Shown here one piece after another: positions 34,116 to 45,179 of a stretch of DNA of 64,000 nt (positions are counted from its first letter, which is position 1; every line of letters begins with the position of its first letter). The notes under the pieces were generated by a model. The model searched no databases and was not told where the DNA came from. It worked only from the letters and a program-made list of their open reading frames with translations. Position numbers and translations under genes: made by a program. The DNA is from Taudactylus pleione. Taxonomy: Eukaryota; Chordata; Amphibia; Anura; Myobatrachidae. The stretch is taken from NCBI GenBank assembly GCA_031769625.1, contig JAUIMM010000188.1, forward strand, positions 6,823,001 through 6,887,000. Reading direction: 5' to 3'.

Positions 34116-34918
34116 AGGAAATATATACATACATATACACATACATACATACATATACACATATACATACATATACACATATACATACATACATATACAC
34201 ATACATACTATACATACATACATATACACATACATACTATACATACATATACACATACATACTATACATACATATACACATACATACATATACACATACA
34301 TACTATACATACATACATACATATATACATACATACTGTACATACATACATATACACATACATATATACGCATACATACTGTACATACATACATATACAC
34401 ATACATACTATACATATACACATACATACTATACATACATATATACATACATACTGTACATACATACATATACACATACATACTATACATCCATACATAC
34501 ATATACACATACATACTATACATACATATATACATACATACTGTACATACATACATATACGCATACATACTGTACATACATACATATACACATACATAGA
34601 TATACACATCCATACATACATATACACATACATACTGTACATACATACATATACGCATACATACTGTACATACATATACACATACATAGATATACGCATC
34701 CATACATACATATACACATACATACTGTACATACATACATACATATACACATACATACTATACATCCATACATACATATACACATACATACTATACATAC
34801 ATATATACATACATACTGTACATACATACATATACGCATACATACTGTACATACATACATATACACATACATAGATATACGCATCCATATACACATACAT
34901 ACTGTACATACATACATG
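34116..34918. repeat. ATAC-rich microsatellite with higher-order pattern
   Basis: About 800 bp of CATA/CACATACATAC repeats in longer cassettes such as ATATACACATACATACTATA. Open frames on both strands (YTHTYIH, VCMYVQ) are artefacts. It ends about 200 bp before the predicted promoter. Confidence 0.95.
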
Positions 34919-35084
34919 TATGGACAGCTGGCCTGGAGCCCCACAGGTGCACTAGACTAGGAGCCTGTGTAGCAGACACATGCAACAGATGATTATCTAT
35001 ACAGGAATTGGGGGTCACGGGTGTCATCATTACCGTCACTGGGGGGAGCCCGGTCCTCTGCTCTCAGGCCCGGTCCTCAGAGCA

Positions 35085-35240
35085 CCTGAGCCGCACACAC
35101 ACTGCCAGGATTCGGTTGCCAGGCAACGTGACTCCGGAAGTGGTGATCCCGCATCCTAGCAACCAAACACACGCACGCACGATGGAGCTCCCGCTGCGCA
35201 TGCGCAAAGCGAGGGAATGAGCGCAAGGTCGTCACCAGCA
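35085..35240 (-). promoter_or_regulatory. CFAP53: Probable CFAP53 promoter, CpG-rich, with X-box, ETS and NRF1 motifs
   Basis: Within about 100 bp lie an X-box (GTTGCCAGGCAAC, 35115-35127), a second RFX-like site (GCATCCTAGCAAC, 35151-35163), an ETS/GABP site (CCGGAAGT, 35134-35141) and a perfect NRF1 palindrome (TGCGCATGCGCA, 35195-35206). RFX factors binding X-boxes drive ciliary genes, which fits CFAP53. The region is 4.6 kb upstream of the ATG exon, and that exon has a splice acceptor just before the ATG. A leader-exon donor is possible at CAGTGACG/GTAATG near 35033 on the minus strand, but the transcription start cannot be placed. Confidence 0.65.
35115..35127. promoter_or_regulatory. 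X-box (RFX binding site)
   Basis: GTTGCCAGGCAAC is an inverted-repeat X-box with both half-sites intact and a one-base spacer. Such sites are bound by RFX2/RFX3 upstream of motile-cilium genes. A weaker second copy lies 24 bp downstream on the plus strand. Confidence 0.7.
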
Positions 35241-35871
35241 GAGGGCGCTGCTGCGTAACGCGAACGTCCAATGCACCTGAGGCCGCTGCCCGTCCAATGC
35301 ACCAGAGAGCGCTGCTGAGTCACTGCCAGCCACACAGTGTATGTATATGCAGACTGTCAGTTACTCCCTGCTGTCCTTAATTCATTCTCTCTGTGTTTAA
35401 TACACTGAATTATTTCCTGTATATAGAACATCACATAGTTTTTTAGGAGACCTATATATTTACAAGTCATGTTGGGACCTCAATTTCCAGCACGGCTTGT
35501 GGTTCCACAATAGCTGGAGAGCTACAGGTAGCCTAAGCCTAATCGAACAGCATTTGGGTCATCTACAAGGAATCAGTATGAGATGCTGGCAGTCGGGATC
35601 ACGCCTGTCAGAATCCCGACATCAGCATCCCGACAGGGCTAACATATCGAAACTTGTTGTTGGATATGCTAACCCTCCCTCTTTGGTGCCTAACCCTAAC
35701 CTCCCCCCTAGTGCCTGAACCTAACCCTCCCCCCTCCCTGCACCCTAAACCTAACCCTCCCCCCCCCTTAGTGCCTGACCCTCCCCCTAGTGCCTAACCC
35801 TCTCCCCCACCCTGCTACTTACCTTCGGTATCCCGGCGGTCGGGATGTCGACGCCGGGATTGTGATAGGCG

Positions 35872-36199
35872 CAGTGGCTTATCTATAATGGGTGCAGTGT
35901 TTGCTGGGCACACGGGCCCCGCACCGCACACACTGCACCCATAATATTTTAAAGTTACCTATCCGTGGTCCCATGTTGCGTGTCTGCGCTGCTCAGAACA
36001 CCGGAAAATGGCCGCCGGGGCCATTTTTCCAGTGTTCTGCGCATGCGCAGTAGACTCCCTGCATACTCTAGTGTCCGGAGTCTACTAAGGCTCCGGCGGC
36101 TGGCTAGCCGCGTCAGTCGGCTGCTGGCCACCGGGAAGAGAGGAGGGGGCCCCGCACAGGGAGTGCACACGGACCCCCTCCTCTCTTAAGATGCCCCTG
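35872..36199. mobile_element. hAT non-autonomous element, TSD GATAGGCG
   Basis: Starts CAGTGGCTTATCTATAATGG, ends AAGATGCCCCTG, with perfect GATAGGCG at 35864-35871 and 36200-36207. Contains GGAAAATGGCCGCC palindromes and an NRF1-like GCGCATGCGCAG. Same family as 47745-48040. Confidence 0.93.
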
Positions 36200-36263
36200 G
36201 ATAGGCGTCAGGATTCCGGCGCCGGTAATAGTGCCGGCATTGCAGCCACCGGGTGCTGACTTT

Positions 36264-36797
36264 GGGCCTGATTCAGACCCACTCGCGAGCGGCTGTCCGC
36301 TCGCAAGTGGGTGGATGGTGTGCACTGCGCATGCGCACGACGGAGGAAGCTCCATCGTGCGCATGCGCCAGACGCGACGAGCGAAGGACTTTCCTTCGCT
36401 CGTTGTGTCTGATCAAAGGGGGCGTGCTGTCGATGTTGATTGACAGCACGCCCCCTTTGGTGGGCGTGCCGGGGGAGTGCCTCCCAGACGGAGGCGTTCC
36501 CAAGGGAACGCCTACCGTCTGAAGCCGGCCCCACTGACATCACTAGTGATGTCAGTGGGAGTGATTTTGGCTCACTCCAGGGCTTGTGGTCGAAAACCCC
36601 GACCACAGGCTTCTGGTCACACTGGCGATGGTCGCGATGGTCAAGACCATCGCGACCATCATCCTGCACGCTCGTATGAGCTGTGGGTGGTGACCCACAG
36701 CTATACGAGCGTCCAGGAGGACGCTCCATTTTTATGGAGGACGGCCCTCATTCAGAGCGAGCGCTCTGCTAAGAGCGTCCGGCTCTGAATGAGGGCC
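36264..36797. mobile_element. PIF/Harbinger-like element, TSD TTT
   Basis: Starts GGGCCTGATTCAGA, ends TCTGAATGAGGGCC, with TTT at 36261-36263 and 36798-36800. Very similar to 17939-18457, including GACGGAGGCGTTCCCAAGGG and the CACTGACATCACTAGTGATG palindrome. Confidence 0.88.
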
Positions 36798-36876
36798 TTT
36801 ATCCCATCTACAAATACATACTTAATTGCCATGATGAATCACTACTGCCTGTATTATTAATAGTATTAGTAGTAAT

Positions 36877-38468
36877 TAGAGATGAGCGGTTCGGATTCTG
36901 TGGAATCCGAACCGCTCCGAACATTGGGGATCCGAGTCCACCCGAACCCTGTTCGGGTGTTCACCGCCTGACTCGGATCCCCGTTCGGGGCCGAACGGCG
37001 GCCGCCTGATGTCGGATTCTCACTAGAGAATCCGACATCAGGTCTCCTCGTGTGTAGGGCAGAGCGCAGTGATAGCGCTCTGCCCTACACAGACACAGAC
37101 ACACAGCCGCCAGCGGCAGCTGTGTGTTTGTTACAGCAGCCAATGAGAGTCACACAGACTCTCATTGGCTGCTGCACGGAGGGAGCCGGCTGGAGCTCAC
37201 ACATGAGCTCCGTCTTCCGGCTCCCTCCTCAGCGTGTGACAGAGCGGACGGCGCGGGAGCGGGGATACAGGTAAGTTTTTATTTTTTAATTTGTGCAAGG
37301 GCCGGGGGCGCTACTGGGGGGGGGTCTGCTACTGGGGGGGGGCTATACTACTGGAGGGGCCTGCTACTGGGGGGGGCTATACTACTGGGGGGTCTGCTAC
37401 TGGGGGGGCCATACTACTGAGGGGCCTGCTACTGGCGGGGGCCATACTACTGGGGGGGGCCTGCTACTGGGGCAGCCTACTACAGGGGGGGCCATAATAC
37501 AGGGGGGGCCCATACTACAGGGGGGGCTACTACAGGGGCAGCCTACTACTGGGGGGGGCTGCTACTGGGGCAGCCTACTACTGGGGGGGCCATACTACTG
37601 GGGGGGCCATACTACTGGGGGGCATACTACTGGGTGGCATGATAATGGGGGGCATACTACTGGGGGGGCCTGCTAATGGGGGGCATACTACTGGGTGGCA
37701 TGCTAATGGGGGGCATACTACTGGGGGGGCCTGCTAATGGGGGGCATACTACTGGGGGGCATTCTACTGGGGGCACTGCATAGTGGACCCTACTACTAAA
37801 GGGACTGCATAGGGGGCACCACTGCTGGGGGACATTGTGTAAGGGACACCGCTACTGTGGGCATTGTGTAAAAGGGTCACTACTGTGGGCATTGTGTAAA
37901 AGGGGCACTACTGTGTGTCGTAACATAAATAAGAGACACTACTTTATGGTGTAATGTGAATAAGGCCCTATGTGCGGTGTAATGCGAATAAGATTGTGCA
38001 CTGTGACTCCTAGGGCCGTAGCCCACTTTGTAAACAAGTACTGTGACTCTGCTGGCCGTACCCCACTGGGTGGGTGCACTACTTTTCATTTCTGCCACTG
38101 CTGTGTGGCAATGTGTCATAGATGTGCTATACTGTGGTGTCTGTGTCGTTGTGCCGCTGCTTTGTCGCTTAGTGTAACCAGTCGGCTCACTGCAACCTTT
38201 GGCCAATAATGTTGAAAACAATATTATAAGCTGTGATATGGTCTAAATTGACTGGAAATTAATGTTATTGAGGTTAATAATACTCTAGGAAGAAAAAAAA
38301 GACCAATTTATGTGATTTTAGCTTTTTTTGTCAATTATTGTAAAAAAATCCAAATCCAAATCCAAAGCCAGTCACCGCAGTTTGGCAAATCCAAATCCAA
38401 ATCCAGACGACGAATTAGAACCAAATCCAAATCCAAATCCGGCAAAAATGGTCCGGCGCACATCCCTA
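36877..38468 (+). mobile_element. hAT non-autonomous element, relative of 46981-53740, TSD GTAGTAAT
   Basis: Begins TAGAGATGAGCGGTTCGG, ends CGGCGCACATCCCTA, with exact GTAGTAAT at 36869-36876 and 38469-38476. Its last 300 bp parallel those of the autonomous element: TTGTCGCTTAG, AAAACAATATT, GACTGGAAAT, TTATGTGATTTTAGCT, then an AATCCAAATCC tail. It carries the GC-rich module ending in CAGGTAAGT and a G-rich minisatellite instead of a transposase. Confidence 0.92.
37295..37900. repeat. G-rich minisatellite inside the hAT element
   Basis: Irregular units around TACTACTGGGGGGG with GGCCTGCT or GGCCATAC linkers, fading into longer units (GGCACTACTGTGGGCATTGT). Glycine-rich frames over it are artefacts. 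Confidence 0.9.
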
Positions 38469-39000
38469 GTAGTAATGTAGTTTTTTCAGCATATCTAGAC
38501 AGATGAGGGGATTGGGGCAGTATAAAATTGGATATCTGCAATAATGCCTGATTTTGCACATATTGGAAAAACTGGACACCTTGCAGGGGATGTTCCTATA
38601 ATCAGCTTCCTGTGTTGGAGGCCTCTTATATTTAAAGGCTTTTTATTTATTTTTTTGTATCTGTGCAAATCGGGCAGATTTCTAGGGTACCCCAGAGGTG
38701 TCGGTAGTCAGGGGCTGGTCCAGATGTGATCATAGATAGTACTTTGCGGCAATGTTTTACTGTTATCAACATGTTAGTATGCATAGAGCTCCAGGACTCT
38801 CGCTTCATATTATGGGACCCAGCCAAGGTGTACAAAAAAAATTTCTTTAAAAGTAACAAAAATAAATAAAAAGTAAAAAAACGTTGTAAAAAAAAAAACA
38901 TATTGAAAAAATATATCTACCCTCTGAAACCCTGTCCAAAGTATAATAAGACTACATTATGCTTTCTGCGTGACACTTATGTATCACAGCTATATTAGGA

Positions 39001-41646
39001 CAGTGGCGGAACTAGTGGCGGTGCAGCCGATGCTTTGCACCAGGGCCCTCTGTGGTGCAGGGGCCCATAGCCACCACTGCATCCCCGCTAGTGTCCCACG
39101 GGCCCAGAATATAGGGCAGACCTCAGTGAGTAGCGGTCTGCACTACACAGTTTACAAACACACCGCCGCCAGCGGCGGCGGCGGTGTTTGTTATAGCAGC
39201 CAATGAGAGTCAGGCAGACTCTCACTGGCTACTGCTTCGTCCACGGAGGAAGCCGGCAGGAGCTCACACATGAGCTCCGCCTTCCGGCTCCCCCACAGCG
39301 GGTGATGGGAGAGATGTCATGACGTTTTTCCCATCTCATAGTGCAGAGAGAGAGCGGGCCCAGAGGAGTGGACAGCGGTGGTCGCCGGCAGGAGTGGGGA
39401 TCAGGTAAGTTGCGTTATTGTGTGCGTGTGTGTAAGGGGGCATGGAGACTGGAACAGCATAGGGGGGGTGCTACTGGGGGCACTGTATAGGGGGGAGGCG
39501 CTACTGGAGGCACTGTATAGGGGGGCTACTACTGGGGGCACTGTATGGGAGGGGGGCGCTACTGGGGGCACTGTATGGGGAGGGTGGACACTACTGGGGG
39601 CACTGTATGGGAGGGACCACTACTGGGGGCAATGCCTAGCGGAACTACTACTGGGGGCAATGCATAGGGGGACTACTACTGGTGGTACTGCACAGGGGGA
39701 TTACTACTGGGAGCACTGCATAGAGGGGACTACTACTGGGGGCATTGCAAAGGGGGGACTACTACTGGGGGCAATGCATAGGGGGGATTACTACTGGGGG
39801 CACTGCATAGAGGGGACTACTACTAGGGGCAATGACAAGGTGGACTACTACTGGTGGAAATGCATAGGGGGGACTACTACTGGGGGCACTGCATAGGGGG
39901 ATTACTACTGGGGGTACTGCATAGGGGGGATTACTACTGGGGGCACTGCATAGGGGGGATTACTACTGGGGGCAATGCCTAGGGGGGATTACTACTGGGG
40001 GCACTGCATAGGGGGAATTACTACTGGGGGCACTGCATAGGGGGATTACTACTGGGGGCACTGCATAGGGGGACTACTCTTGGGGGCAATGCATAGGGGA
40101 CTACTACTGGGGGCAATGCATAGGGGGACTACTACTGGGGGCAATGCATAGGGGGGATTACTACTGGGGGCACTGCACAGGGGGGATTACTACTGGGGGC
40201 AATGCATAGGGGGGATTACTACTGGGGGCACTGCATAGGTTGGATTACTACTGGGGGCAATGCATAGGGGGGATTACTACTGGGGGCACTGCATAGGGGG
40301 ATTACTACTGGGGGCAATGCATAGCGGGACTACTACTGGGGGCAATGCATAGCGGGACTACTACTGGGGGCAATGCATAGGGGGACTACTACTGGTGGTA
40401 CTGCACAGGGGTATTACTACTGGGAGCACTGCATAGAGGGGACTACTACTGGGGGCAATGAATAGGGGGGACTACTACTGGGGGAATTGGAAAGGGGGGA
40501 CTACTACTGGGGGCAATGCATAGGGGGGATTACTACTGGGGGCACTGCATAGAGGGGACTACTACTAGGGGCAATGACAAGGTGGACTACTACTGGTGGA
40601 AATGCATAGGGGGGACTACTACTGGGGGCACTGCATAGGGGGATTACTACTGGGGGCACTGCATAGGGGGATTACTACAGGGGGCACTGCATAGGGGGGA
40701 TTACTACTGGGGACAATGCATAGGGGGGACTACTACTGGGGGCACTGCACAGGGGGGATTACTACTGGGGGCACTGCATAGGGGGGATTACTACTGGGGG
40801 CAATGCATGGGGGGATTACTACTGGGGGCACTGCATAGGGGGAATTACTACTGGGGGCACTGCATAGGGGGATTACTACTGGGGGCACTGCATAGGGGGA
40901 CTACTCTTGGGGCAATGTATAGGGGGACTACTCTTGGGGGCAATGCATAGGGGACTACTACTGGGGGCAATGCATAGGGGGACTACTACTGGGGGCACTG
41001 CACAGGGGGGATTACTACTGGGGGCAATGCATAGGGGGGATTACTACTGGGGGCACTGCATAGGGGGGATTACTACTGGGGGCAATGCATAGGGGGGATT
41101 ACTACTGGGGGCACTGCATAGGGGGATTACTACTGGGGGCACTGCATAGGGGGGATTACTACTGGGGACAATGCATAGGGGGGATTACTACTGGGGGCAC
41201 TGCACAGGGGGGATTACTACTGGGGCAATGCATACGGGGATTACTACTGGGGGCAATGCATAGGGGGGATTACTACTGGGGGCACTGCATAGGGGGAATT
41301 ACTACTGGGGGCACTGCATAGGGGGAATTACTACTGGGGGCAATGCATAGGGGGACTACTCTTGGGGGCAATGCATAGGGGGACTACTACTGGGGGCAAT
41401 GCATAGGGGGACTACTACTGGGGGCAATGCATATCGGGGACTACTACTGGGGGCAATCCATAGGGGGGACTACTACTGGGGGCAATCTATAGGGGGACTA
41501 CTACTGGGGGCACTGCGTAGGGGGTACCACTTCTGGGGGCACTGTATAAGGGGCACTGCATAGGGGGACCACTACTGGGACACTGCATAGGGGGCCCCAA
41601 AGCATATTCTTGCACCTGGGCCCAACACTCTCTATTTCCGCCACTG
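39001..41646. mobile_element. hAT-like element with large G-rich minisatellite
   Basis: Ends CAGTGGCGGAACTAGTGG and TTTCCGCCACTG. Flanking 8-mers TATTAGGA (38993-39000) and CATCAGGA (41647-41654) match at 6 of 8, differing by two transitions, so the TSD is uncertain. The right flank is L2 sequence but the left flank is not, which suggests rearrangement. Most of the body is the array at 39440-41600. Confidence 0.72.
39440..41600. repeat. 29-30-bp G-rich minisatellite, about 70 copies
   Basis: Unit built from ATTACTACTGGGGGCACTG plus CATAGGGGGG, with CAATGCATAG and GACTACTACT variants. The strong strand bias, with runs of 5-7 G, makes quadruplex formation likely. Expanded inside the hAT-like element. 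Confidence 0.93.
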
Positions 41647-43630
41647 CATCAGGACATCATATCCACCTGTCCCCCAGCAGTACACCTCCTTCCGGATAAC
41701 CCATCCCCATCCATTTTACCGACTCTGACAACCTTCTCCCATGCATCTGGAGAGGAAGTCATGGCCCTTATCCGGTCCTCCGTCCCTTCCACCTCCCCCC
41801 TTGACCCTATCCCTTCATGTCACCTCCGCTACCTCTCTCACTGTGCCTGTTCCCATCTTGCCCACCTCCTCAATCTCTCCCTCTCATCTGGCACTGTCCC
41901 TTCTGCATTCAAACATGCCCTTGTCTTCCCCATACTTAAAAAACCTACCCTTGATCCCAACACTCTCTCCAACTACCGTCCCATCTCCTCCCTTTTGCCT
42001 CCAAGCTCCTTGAGCGTATTGTTTACATCTGCCTCACCACATTTCAGTCTGACTTCCGTTCTCTCCACTCCACTGAAACTGCCCTCACAAAAGTCAGGAA
42101 TGACCTCCTTGCTGCCAAATCCAAGGTCCACTACTCTCTGCTCATTCTCCTTGACTTCTCTGCGTCTTCAACACTGTGGACCACCCTCTACTTCTGCATA
42201 TCCTTCACTCCCTTGGTCTACGTGACACTACCCTCTCCTGACTGTCCTCCTACCTCTCTGACCGATCCTTCTCTGTCTCTTCTCATGACTCCTCTTCCCT
42301 GCCACAGCCGCTTACAGTAAGTGTTCCCCAAGGTTCTGTTCTTGGACCTCTTCTATTCTCCCTCTATACTTCCTCTCTAAGTAAACTCATCAGCTCTTTT
42401 GACCTTCATTATCACCTCTATGCTGATGATACTCAGATCTACCTTTCCTCCCCTGACCTCTCCCCCTCTCTCCTCACTCGTATCTCCAACTGTCTCTCTG
42501 CTATCTCATCCTGGATGTCACAACGATTTCTTAAACTTAATATGTCTAAGACTGAGCTGATCATCTTCCCACCCTCCCACATAACCTCACTTCCCACTAT
42601 TTCTTTAACAATTGATGGCACAACTATCTGCTCTAGTCCCAAAGTGCTCTGTCTTGGAGTTATCCTGGACTCCCTCTCCTTCAAACCACATATCCAGAGC
42701 CTCTCACAGTCCTGTCGTTTCCATCTCAAAAATATTTCCAAGATTAGACCCTTTCTTACGCAGGACGCCACTAAAACACTCATACACTCACTGGTCATAT
42801 CCAGAATTGACTACTGTAACCTCCTCCTATCTGGCCTCCCCAACTCCCATCTCTCTCCTCTCCAGTCTGTCCTCAATGCTGCTGCTCGGCTCATCTTCCT
42901 CTTCAAACGCTCTACATCTGCCTCCCCTCTCCTACAAGCCCTCCACTGGTTCCCCTTCCCTTTTAGAACCCAATTCAAGGTTCTCACACTCGCTTACAAA
43001 CCCCTCACCTATTCCTCTCCCATTTACATCTCTGACCTCATCTCCCTTCACTATCCTGTCCGCCCTCTTCGCTCGACAAATACACGCTGCCTCTCATGCC
43101 AACTGATTACTTCCTCCCACTCCCGCATCCAAGATTTTTCCCGTGCTGCTCCTGACCTTTGGAACTCTCTCGCTCTCCCCATCAGACTCTCCACCTCTTT
43201 ACAATCCTTCAAATGGGCTCTCAAGACCCACTACTTCACCAAAGCCTTCCTGCTCCCATTCTAACTTGCTGTAACATGCTCTTTCCTCCCTGTCTACCAC
43301 ATCTGTGTCACACCTGTATGTCTGCCCCTCCCTTTAGAATGTAAGCTCTTACGAGCAGGGCCCTCTCCCCTCTTGTGCTTCTCTTTACTGTACTTTCATT
43401 TACTTCTTACCCCCCACCAGGGCACCTAACACGTTGTTTCTTACACTCTGTGGCATATCTAGGTGTTATGGTCACTTATGTAGCATTGTATATTATCCAT
43501 GTCCTTGTCCTATATTGTATTGTACTGTAAGTCGCTTGTCAAATTATTTGTTTATGTACTTTGTAAGGGGTTGCAGAACACTTGTGGCGCCAAATAAATA
43601 AAGGATAATAATAATAATAATAATAATAGT
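41647..43630 (+). mobile_element. L2-type LINE, 5'-truncated, second copy
   Basis: Same family as 15480-17695. YADD lies at 42419-42430. An open frame from 42515 to 43264 (249 residues) covers the C-terminal part, including [22 protein letters not shown] and [11 protein letters not shown]. Upstream frames are broken. The 3' tail has GTAAGCTCTTACGAGCAGGG and ends in TAA repeats. The 5' end abuts the hAT-like element exactly. Confidence 0.9.
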
Positions 43631-43671
43631 TTTGTTAATTAAGAAATTCATTGAACAGTGAGCAGGTGTGG

Positions 43672-43936
43672 CAGGGCCATAACTAGGGTAGTGCGACCAG
43701 TGCCATGGCACAGGGTACCGCAGGGCAGGGGGCGCTGTTTTGGCCTGTCAATTTTCCTGTTTATTATCAGTCTCAGTTGTAGCTTCCTCAACATCTTCTG
43801 GCCTCCCCTATCTCTTCCCTGGCCCTTCCCCATGAGGCCAAGTCCCGTTTTTCATGTCCCTAGTTAAAAATTGGGAGGGGGGGGACGCCAATGCTCTCTC
43901 TGGCACAAGGCACCAAAGAGTCTAGTTACGGCTCTG
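43672..43936. mobile_element. hAT-like short element, TSD not preserved
   Basis: CAGGGCCATAACTAGGGTAG at the left is complementary to TCTAGTTACGGCTCTG at the right, typical hAT ends. Flanking 8-mers (AGGTGTGG and TGCACAGG) do not match. 265 bp, non-coding. Confidence 0.65.
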
Positions 43937-43984
43937 TGCACAGGTACCATGACTGCAAGTAAGTGCTGTAGCCAAGATGGGTTT

Positions 43985-44905
43985 GGTATAAAAGATAGAC
44001 AATAAATACAATAGACAATGTCTACATAGACAGCAGATGTTAGACAGGCAATAGATCCACAGGGACAAAAGGATGACACAGAAAAGGTCGACATGGATGA
44101 AGGTCGACAGGTACAAGAATTTGACAGGGTCAAAAGGTCAGCACAAAAATGGTTGACGCAAAAATTGTCAACTTTTTTTTTTTCTAACCCTAATCTTCAC
44201 TTTAACCTTCCCTCCTGGTGTCTAACCCTAACTGTCGGGATAAGTCAATAACTCTAACCATGCCTTCTAGTGCCTAGCCATAACACTCAGGTAAGTGCCT
44301 AAACCCATACTTGCCGACAATCAGCTCCAGCCTTCCGGGAGGGAGCTGATTGTCGGCTAACAGCGAGGGGGAGGGGGCGGTCATTGGGGGCGGAGCCGGG
44401 GGCGGGCCAGCCAGTTGGTGGTACATTGGGGGTGAAGCCGGGGGCGGAGCCGCACGATCGCGTCATCGTGGCTCCGCCCCTCTTCACAATGCCGTTATTT
44501 TCGGCATTGTGAAGCAGGGGGCGGGGCCGCGATGACGCGATTCAGCGCGAATCGCGTCACCGGCTTCCCCGCTGCAGGGGTTTCTAGTCTTTTCAGGGGG
44601 GAGGACGGGAGGGTCGGAGGCTTCCGGGAGGCTTGCCTGCCTTTCCGGGGGGCTGGGAGCGGCTCCCGACCAAGTCAGGAGGGTAGGCAACCCTGCCTAA
44701 ACCTAACCCTAAAAAAAAAAATCATGTGTCTGCCATTTTTGTGTCAACCTTATGACCCTGTTGCCCTTTTGCACCTGTCAATCTTCATCCATATCGACTT
44801 TTTCTGTGTCGACATTTTGTCCCTGTTGACTTTTCGTCCCTGTCGATTTATTGCCTATCTACACATTGTCAACCTTTTTAAAGTCTGTCTATTGACTGGA
44901 ACCCA
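43985..44905. repeat. Large inverted-repeat element rich in GTCGAC
   Basis: Left arm (43985-44165) has GGTCGACATGGATGAAGGTC and GACAGGTACAAG; right arm (44730-44905) has the inverted forms, such as CACCTGTCAATCTTCATCC and TTGTCCCTGTTGAC. The loop holds CTAACCCTAA-type sequence and a nested hAT (44306-44695). TSD not resolved. Confidence 0.68.
44306..44695. mobile_element. hAT non-autonomous element, TSD CCTAAACC
   Basis: Left end CATACTTGCCGACAATC, right end GGAGGGTAGGCAACCCTG, exact CCTAAACC at 44298-44305 and 44696-44703. Related to 24256-24620. Contains inverted GCGTCATCG / CGATGACGC blocks. Confidence 0.92.
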
Positions 44906-44907
44906 GC

Positions 44908-45074
44908 CGAGATTTATCATACCTACTAAATAAGTACAATTGCAGAAGTTGCCCGTAGCAACCAATCAGATGCCAGCTATCATTAATCGAGTACATTCTA
45001 TAAAATTATAGCTACAATTTGATTGGTTGCTATAGGAAATATCTACACTTGTCCAGGTTTGATAAATCTCACCC
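44908..45074. repeat. Short palindromic element (GAGATTTATCA ends)
   Basis: GAGATTTATCATACC at the left and GGTTTGATAAATCTC at the right, with GCAACCAATCAGATGCC pairing with ATTTGATTGGTTGC near the centre. A related fragment lies at 14285-14395. Confidence 0.65.
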
Positions 45075-45179
45075 TAAACAGGGTGTGCACCGTACAACAT
45101 CACAGCACATAAACACGTAACCTGCTCAGTGCACGGTTACTGACTTTAAAGATCACTGAGTAGTACAGACAGAAACACT

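Larger units (their letters stand above)
35569..36805. mobile_element. DNA transposon with telomere-like core, split by two insertions, TSD ATCTACAA
   Basis: Exact 8-bp duplications ATCTACAA at 35561-35568 and 36806-36813. Left end GGAATCAGTATGAGATGC matches the reversed right end of 5941-6335, so this copy is inverted. Interior CCTAACCCTCCCCCC core. A hAT (35872-36199) and a Harbinger-like element (36264-36797) are inserted in it; without them and their TSDs about 364 bp remain. Confidence 0.83.

Noticed and set aside
34035..34944. Long YTHTYIH and VCMYVQ open frames on both strands
   Set aside because: ATAC microsatellite lacking stops; no gene features.
42515..43264. Host gene of 249 residues
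   Set aside because: It is the C-terminal part of an L2 reverse transcriptase, downstream of YADD and followed by the LINE tail.
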